Source of the DNA: Anseranas semipalmata
Lineage: Eukaryota; Chordata; Aves; Anseriformes; Anseranatidae
DNA length: 64,000 nucleotides
Reading direction: 5' to 3'
Assembly: GCA_013399115.1 (NCBI GenBank)
Contig: VXAA01004295.1
Location: forward strand, 364,347-428,346
In this document: positions 14,621 through 64,000 of the stretch, one piece after another
Numbering within the stretch: the stretch's first letter is position 1
Layout of the letters: the number at the start of each line of letters is the position of its first letter
Notes under the pieces: generated by a model
The model's database searches: none
Told to the model about the DNA's origin: nothing
What the model saw: only the letters and a program-made list of their open reading frames with translations
Position numbers and translations under genes: made by a program

Positions 14621-15336
14621 GGCTGGGACAATCACCAGTATCAATACAGGCTGGGTGATGAGTGGATTGAGAGCAGCCCTGCAGAGAAGGACTTGAGGGT
14701 ACTGCTGAATGAAAAACTGTGAGTTCAATGTGCACTTGCAGCCCAGAAAGCCGATTGTGTCCTGGGCTGCATCAAAAGAAGCATGGCCAGTAAGTTGAGG
14801 GAGGTGATTCTCCCCCTCTACTCTGCTCCCATGAGACTCCACCTGGAGTACTGCATTCAGTCCTGGGGCCCCCAGCACAAGAAGGACATGGACCTGTTGG
14901 AGTGAGTCCAGAGGAGGGCCATGAAGATGATCAGAGGGCTGGAGCACCTCTCCTATGAAGACAGGCTGCGGGAGTTGGGGTTGTTTAGTCTAGAGGCTCC
15001 AGGGAGACCTTATTGCCATCCTTCAATAAGAAAGACGAAGAAAGACTTTATCAGGACCTGTAGTGACAGGATATGAGGCAATGGTTTTAAACTGAAAAAA
15101 GGTAGATTTAGGTTGGATATAACGAAGACATTTTTCATGATGAGCACAGTGAGGCACTGGAACAGGTTGCGCAGAGAAGCTGTGGATGCCCCCTCACTGG
15201 AAGTGCTCAAGGCCAGGCTGGATGGGGCTTTGAACAACCTGGTCTAGTGGGAGGTGTCCCTGCCCATGGCAGGAGGGTTGGAACTAGGTGGTCTTTAAGG
15301 TCCCTTCCAACCCAAAGCATTCTATGAATCTGTGAT
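14621..15336 (+). mobile_element. CR1 LINE, 5'-truncated copy with 3' end
   Basis: This is the 3' part of a CR1 non-LTR retrotransposon on the plus strand. It encodes the C-terminal part of ORF2 (recognisable stretches include [18 protein letters not shown] and [18 protein letters not shown]), followed by the 3' UTR with GGTCCCTTCCAACCCAAAGC and the terminal ATTCTATGAATCTGTGAT. The reading frame is broken by stops and small indels (for example a TGA after LLE near 14903), so the copy is dead. 5' truncation with retention of the 3' end is typical of CR1. It lies about 2.5 kb downstream of the USP15 stop codon, antisense to the gene. Confidence 0.95.
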
Positions 15337-15995
15337 GTGTGGACAAGTTTTACAGCTGCTGCTCAGGCAGTCTGATACTATTTATTTGGCACATACAACT
15401 AGCCATAGGGCTTTTAGCAAAATTTCTTTCAAGTTACAATATCTATAAAAAGAAAATACAAACTCTTCTAAGCAAGGTATAGGCTAACATGACAGGAAAA
15501 CCAATGGCAGTATGAATGAAAGGGGCCCTTTTTGTAGGAAAGTAAATTTGTGTGTGGTTATGTCTCTAGCATTACTTTCTCTACTCCACACATCATCTTC
15601 TATCAAGTGTTCTGATTAACATAAGCAAGTTCAACTAACAAGCTGCTTTTCAGTTTGTACTTATACTGGGTGCTGTATTCCACACCTAAATATGAAGCTT
15701 TGAGCAAAAAGCTTATACCATTTTTGCCCCACCATGTCAGTTTGTCTAATCTTAAATATATTGCCTCATTCCACAAACTAATTCAGAGCTAGTATCTTGC
15801 CACTTGATCATTAACTATCACAATATTTTTTTCTTTTAAAAACATAGTTTTTATCACATAAAGCATTTTTTTTGTTGCCTTATCGATATTTTTAGAACCA
15901 CACAATGACAGAAGAGGATCTGTTTTACACATACTATCTTCTGGAAATACTACTAATCTTATTCCGTGTCGGTAATTAAATAGCTGTTTTGTAAC

Positions 15996-16022
15996 TAATA
16001 ATAATAATAATAATAATAATAA
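15996..16022 (+). repeat. (TAA)9 microsatellite
   Basis: Nine perfect copies of the trinucleotide TAA. Confidence 0.95.
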
Positions 16023-17697
16023 CTGACAATAATATAAATATTCTGACTAGACAAAGACTATCCACTACACAAAGACTGTGTTAAAAGAATTTGTAAGAAA
16101 CTGAAAGACTAAATAAGGCCTTGAATAGCTTTATTGAAATCTGTATAAATAAACATGCGCATTTCAAATGTAAACCCAAGTGAACTCAAGTGCAGACAAA
16201 ATTTTAACCTCTGTCATGCAGGAGGTTAGTTTACATTTAAAAAAAAAAAACAAAAACAAAACAAACAAAAAAACCCTCAAAGCAGCTTTAAAATACCAGG
16301 ATGAAACACCAGTTTTAATATCAAGGTATAAAGCAAAGCCATGTCCAACATACCTCATTTATATCCTGGTCAAATGCAATTTTTTAAACTTTTTAATGCT
16401 AACATAAATAAATAATTTACCAAAATGTGCACTCACAGAGTGAACTTTTATTTACAATACACAATTTATAACCTATTGTATTTGATTAGTTCAAGTGAAG
16501 AACATCATACTTTTTGCTTTTATTTTTATTTTTGAATTATCTGTTTAAGCAGTGGGACACAAAGCAATTCTCCAGGTAGTAGATATGTGAAGTGTGCCCC
16601 TGCAATTAAGGGTTCCTCTCAAAGGCAGTATTGTATACAAATCAACAATACATTCTTCCAACTAGATCAGAGGGAGAGCAGCAAATTAAAAAAAATGTTT
16701 CAAACTGTCACACTTATTTTGGCATCCTGGACCCCTGAAATAGTTAACTAAAATCCAATTTGAAGTTTTTATGCCTTATATACTGTACAGGTTCTGACTT
16801 GAACATGCAAATGCCAATTCTCTTACTATAATGAGTTGCTTTTTCAGATATGCTGTAAGGCTATGGTGAATTCCATCAGGAATACACAAAGAAAATTAAC
16901 AGGCCTACCTTTAAAACCAATTTGTTCATTAACAATTTAAAGGCAGGTTATATTGAAAAAATTCTCATCTAAGCCCGATGCACAGTCATTACTATGGATA
17001 CAGAATACTATTAACTCTGACCCTATTACAGAGTAGCTTGCAAGCTGCCAGACTATGAAAACTGGGGAGAGAGAGAACTTACAGCACAATTTTAAATTTT
17101 GGACTGACATCAGATTAAAATTATGCATGTCTTATAAGCAAGATAACAGGAATTATGTCTGCAGAGTAGATTTCAACAAGCAACAAAGGATACTTACACT
17201 TAATTGAAAAACTTTTTGTTAATGCAGCATGACATCCAGAACCTGTTCCACAGCACCAGTAAGGTGAACATAATATTCTGGATGCTCAACTATATCACAA
17301 AAGGTTAAAACACCTTTTCAAACTATTTCTTCTATCATGATCGAATTAAAAAAAAAAAATAATTTTTAGGGAGAAACATAAAAATTTGATGTTTCAAGAA
17401 AACTACTGCTTATATATTTATGACATTTTTACTTGTAGTCTGTGTGACAGCCTAAGGAGCATGAATATATTCATCCAGAAACTAGACTTGGCAGTAGTAT
17501 TCTTGAAGTACTAAGAAAATAAATGTCAGAAGTCCACAGATTTAACATTTTAGTTGTTAACTCACATCCAAAACAAAAGAAAACATAATCCATCAGAACA
17601 GCAGCAGAAAACTTAAAAGGGGTTTATTTGTGATTTCCTATATATAGCTTGTGAATACAAGACTGTAAATGCATTAGAGACAATTTCTGTTAAAGTT

Positions 17698-17787
17698 TTT
17701 ATTGTTTCACTTCAAGTACTGCACATGTTAAAATGTAATAAAGATTTACATTCTGTTATCTGAAATTCCCCATCTCAGATTTTTATT
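17698..17787 (-). terminator. USP15: Candidate proximal poly(A) signals of USP15
   Basis: Two AATAAA hexamers on the minus strand, at 17782-17787 and 17698-17703, lie about 80 and 165 bases past the stop codon. They could drive a short 3' UTR isoform. USP15 transcripts in mammals have long 3' UTRs as I recall, so these may be bypassed. The hexamers are plainly seen; their use is inferred. Confidence 0.35.
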
Positions 17788-17866
17788 TTTAATTTGTTGG
17801 GCAATTTCACTCTTTCAATAGGTATCCCCGGTAAGAAAGTCTCTTTTATGGCTTCTAGTTCTTCCA

Positions 17867-61637
<43,771 letters not shown>

Positions 61638-63510
61638 CTGTTTTGAAAAGGAGAAAACAAAAGTTTATCATTTAACTAGACAAACACGATAAATTTGAAT
61701 AAAGTATCAGAATCACTATTCTTTTTTTTTAATATTCAAAACATAGATCAAACTGTAGAAATGGCCATACAACTACATCATGCTGGAGGAAAAGCAGGAA
61801 GCTGCTAGCTGGCATGCCTTTAAGATGGAAATAGTCAGAGGTGTATTTTATTCCCTCCTGAATCTCCTAGCAAGGCAGACCAAATAAAGAAAAGTGCATA
61901 AGTAACAGATGACAGGAGCTACCCCTAAGTACCCGTCTGCTCATTTCCCAGAGTGTGGTAACACAGGAGTATGGGTGGGTAGGGAATGATTAGACATGAA
62001 ACTGGCAACAAAACCAGGGGCCTGGAGGGCAAGTCATTCTGTTCCTCTCCCTAAATCAATCCCTCATTTTTTTTTTCTTTTTTTAACCCTTCTACTACCC
62101 ATATCCCAGTGCAATGAGCACTGACCACAACAAGCATGCACTAAATTCAACTCGCACACTAAGAGAAATTAAAGACTACTCTGTAAAACTGAGGTACAGA
62201 AATATATTCTAGAAGGATCATGAAAGATTTAATGTCCCTGAAATATTTATCATAAAAAGATCTGCCATCCCCACCTGCCAGAAACATAATTTTGAGGTAG
62301 TATAACTATTGTCTACAACTGGAGTTTAAGTAGTTCATAATTAACTCCATTCTCCTCATGCAAAAAATCAAATGTATGAAAGAGCTCTTTAATTTGAACT
62401 AATATGTGCAGTGCTACATCATAGCAACCTCACTTAGATGTTTTTAAATTGGTATATTCATAAAGCCCCATGGCAGTCAAGTCTCATAAGAGCTAGCACA
62501 GAAAACAAAACAGGAGTCACGAAACGTACAGTTGTCTTCCTGATGATCACTGAAAACACTATTATAAAAATGAGCAATGTAACCTCTTTGAGAGATGTTT
62601 CCCTGAATTCTCAGGATAAAAACATCAGTGCTGAAACACAAGAATTCCCCTTGCTCCCTTCTACTTACAATTATTTTCTTTTCTAGTATGATTATGTTAA
62701 ATATGAAAAGTCAAAATGAGACCTGAAGCTTAAAAGTATCTTTTAAAAATCCAGCCATTGATTTGTGAAATGCACAACAAGTGACCAATATATTTGTAGA
62801 TATTGCAGGCAACCACATACAATTTCCTTCTAAACTATTTAACATACATTCTAGAATGAAAGCAAATATTTGACTGGATCACCTGTTTCTGTAACAGAGA
62901 TGATATGTAGGCAAGGTAGGTCCTATAAACAAGGCTCAGGTTGCTTGATTTGTTGACTTTTTGGTCTGAACCAGTTCTCAACCAATGATTCCAAATAACT
63001 GTATTTGAATGTGAGAATGAATCTAGCTGGAACAATCTTCCAAAATAAAAATAATCTAGATTTATCAATGGCTTTCACTAAAAAAAATTAATTTACAAAA
63101 GATACTTTTTCATTAACTTATTAATAACCATGAAAATTAAATATTTTAACATTTCGGCTCTTATTCTTATCAAGTACTAAATTACTATCTCCTATTCCAG
63201 CTTCACTAACAGAACTATTATGGGACAGGAAGCATCAGTCCTATCAAATAGGATACTACACACACTATGTCTGAGACCCTGGGAAGACTACGTTCCACTT
63301 GGCTATTATGCTGCTTTGAGACTGTGAAACTAAGGTTCTTTTATATATTTCCATAAACTTAAACAATTCAGACTTGATAAACCTGCTTTTTTTATTGTCA
63401 ATTGTTATTTTTACTGTCAATTACCCCTGCTCCCCCAGCAAGTATCACTGAACTGTTGGCTAATGATCTAAAATGAATGTGCCTGTTCAAGCACAAATAT
63501 GAACACAATA
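61638..63510 (-). other. USP15 upstream intron, partial
   Basis: Intronic sequence 5' of the first exon in the window. AT-rich with nothing recognised before the CR1 copy at the right edge. The intron continues past position 64000. Confidence 0.65.
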
Positions 63511-64000
63511 CAGAATCACAGAATCACAGAATTGTTCAGGTTGGAAGAGACCTTCAAGATCACCTAGTCCAACCTCTGACCTAACTCTAACAAGGCCCAC
63601 ACTAAACCATATCTCTAAGCTCAACATCTAAACGTCTTTTAAAGACCTCCAGGGATGGTGACTCAACCACTTCCCTGGGCAGCCCATTCCAATGCCTAAC
63701 TACCCTTTCAGTAAAGAAGTTTTTCCTAATATTCAACCTAAACCTCCCCTGACGCAACTTGAGCCCATTCCCCCTCGTCCTGTCACCAGGCACGTGGGAG
63801 AAGAGACCAATCCCTACCTCACTACAGCCTCCTTTAAGGTACCTGTAGAGAGCGATAAGGTCACCCCTGAGCCTCCTCTTCTCCAGGCTGAACAACCCCA
63901 GCTCCCTCAGCCGTACCTCGTAAGACTTGTTCTCGAGACCCCTCACCAGCTTTGTTGCCCTTCTCTGGACTCTCTCGAGCACCTCCATGTCCTTCTTGTA
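63511..64000 (-). mobile_element. CR1 LINE, minus strand, runs off the window
   Basis: Minus-strand CR1 with its 3' end at 63511, where the terminal octamer ATTCTGTG is repeated. An open frame of 128 codons (63602-63988) reads [20 protein letters not shown], then [19 protein letters not shown] and [20 protein letters not shown], ending after [13 protein letters not shown]. It is the best-preserved ORF2 C-terminus in the window, suggesting a relatively young copy. It belongs to the same subfamily as the nested copy at 36253-36622 and has the same orientation as USP15. Confidence 0.95.

Larger units (their letters stand above)
15337..17866 (-). other. 3' flank / probable 3' UTR of USP15
   Basis: AT-rich sequence directly downstream (minus strand) of the USP15 stop codon. 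Several AATAAA hexamers are present on the minus strand, so the transcript end cannot be fixed. The 3' UTR is expected to occupy at least the part next to the stop. No other gene is seen. Confidence 0.5.

Overview
The window is vertebrate nuclear DNA, almost certainly from a bird. It has widely spaced coding exons with canonical splice sites, an AT-rich non-coding background, and many copies of the CR1 LINE (the dominant avian retrotransposon) with the typical ATTCTATG/ATTCTGTG 3' termini. It also has one solo LTR of a type I associate with neoavian endogenous retroviruses. There are no bacterial-type operons, CRISPR arrays or phage modules.

One protein-coding gene is present: USP15 (ubiquitin carboxyl-terminal hydrolase 15), on the minus strand. 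Eighteen exons can be placed to the base between 61637 (5'-most exon in the window) and the stop codon at 17867-17869. The splice phases close exactly across all 18 exons and give 824 residues: the end of the first ubiquitin-like domain, the alternatively used linker exon, the whole USP catalytic domain with its zinc-ribbon cysteines, the inserted second ubiquitin-like domain and acidic linker, and the C-terminal tail. About 158 N-terminal residues (the DUSP domain and the start of UBL1) must lie beyond position 64000. The last intron uses a GC donor instead of GT.

Layout. 1-14620: non-coding 3' flank of USP15 with no recognisable gene and a few simple repeats, including a poly(A) run broken by an N. 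14621-15336: a CR1 copy. 15337-17866: AT-rich 3' flank or 3' UTR. 17867-27917: fourteen exons packed with short introns. 27918-39615: an 11.7 kb intron with a cluster of CR1 copies, one nested inside another. 39616-39760: the exon with the catalytic cysteine. 39761-58945: two long introns around the cassette exon at 46222-46305, holding a CR1 copy cut off at an N, a long internally deleted CR1 interrupted by a 586 bp solo LTR with a 5 bp target duplication, and a CR1 fragment lacking both ends. 58946-61637: two UBL1 exons. 63511-64000: a CR1 copy running off the right edge.

I found no undescribed molecular system. The most useful observations are the GC-AG intron, the bird version of the USP15 cassette exon, the nested transposon insertions, a same-sense solo LTR in a USP15 intron, two N bases at suspicious places, and a 26 bp near-perfect palindrome. 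Family assignments and comparisons with human USP15 are from memory, without database searches.
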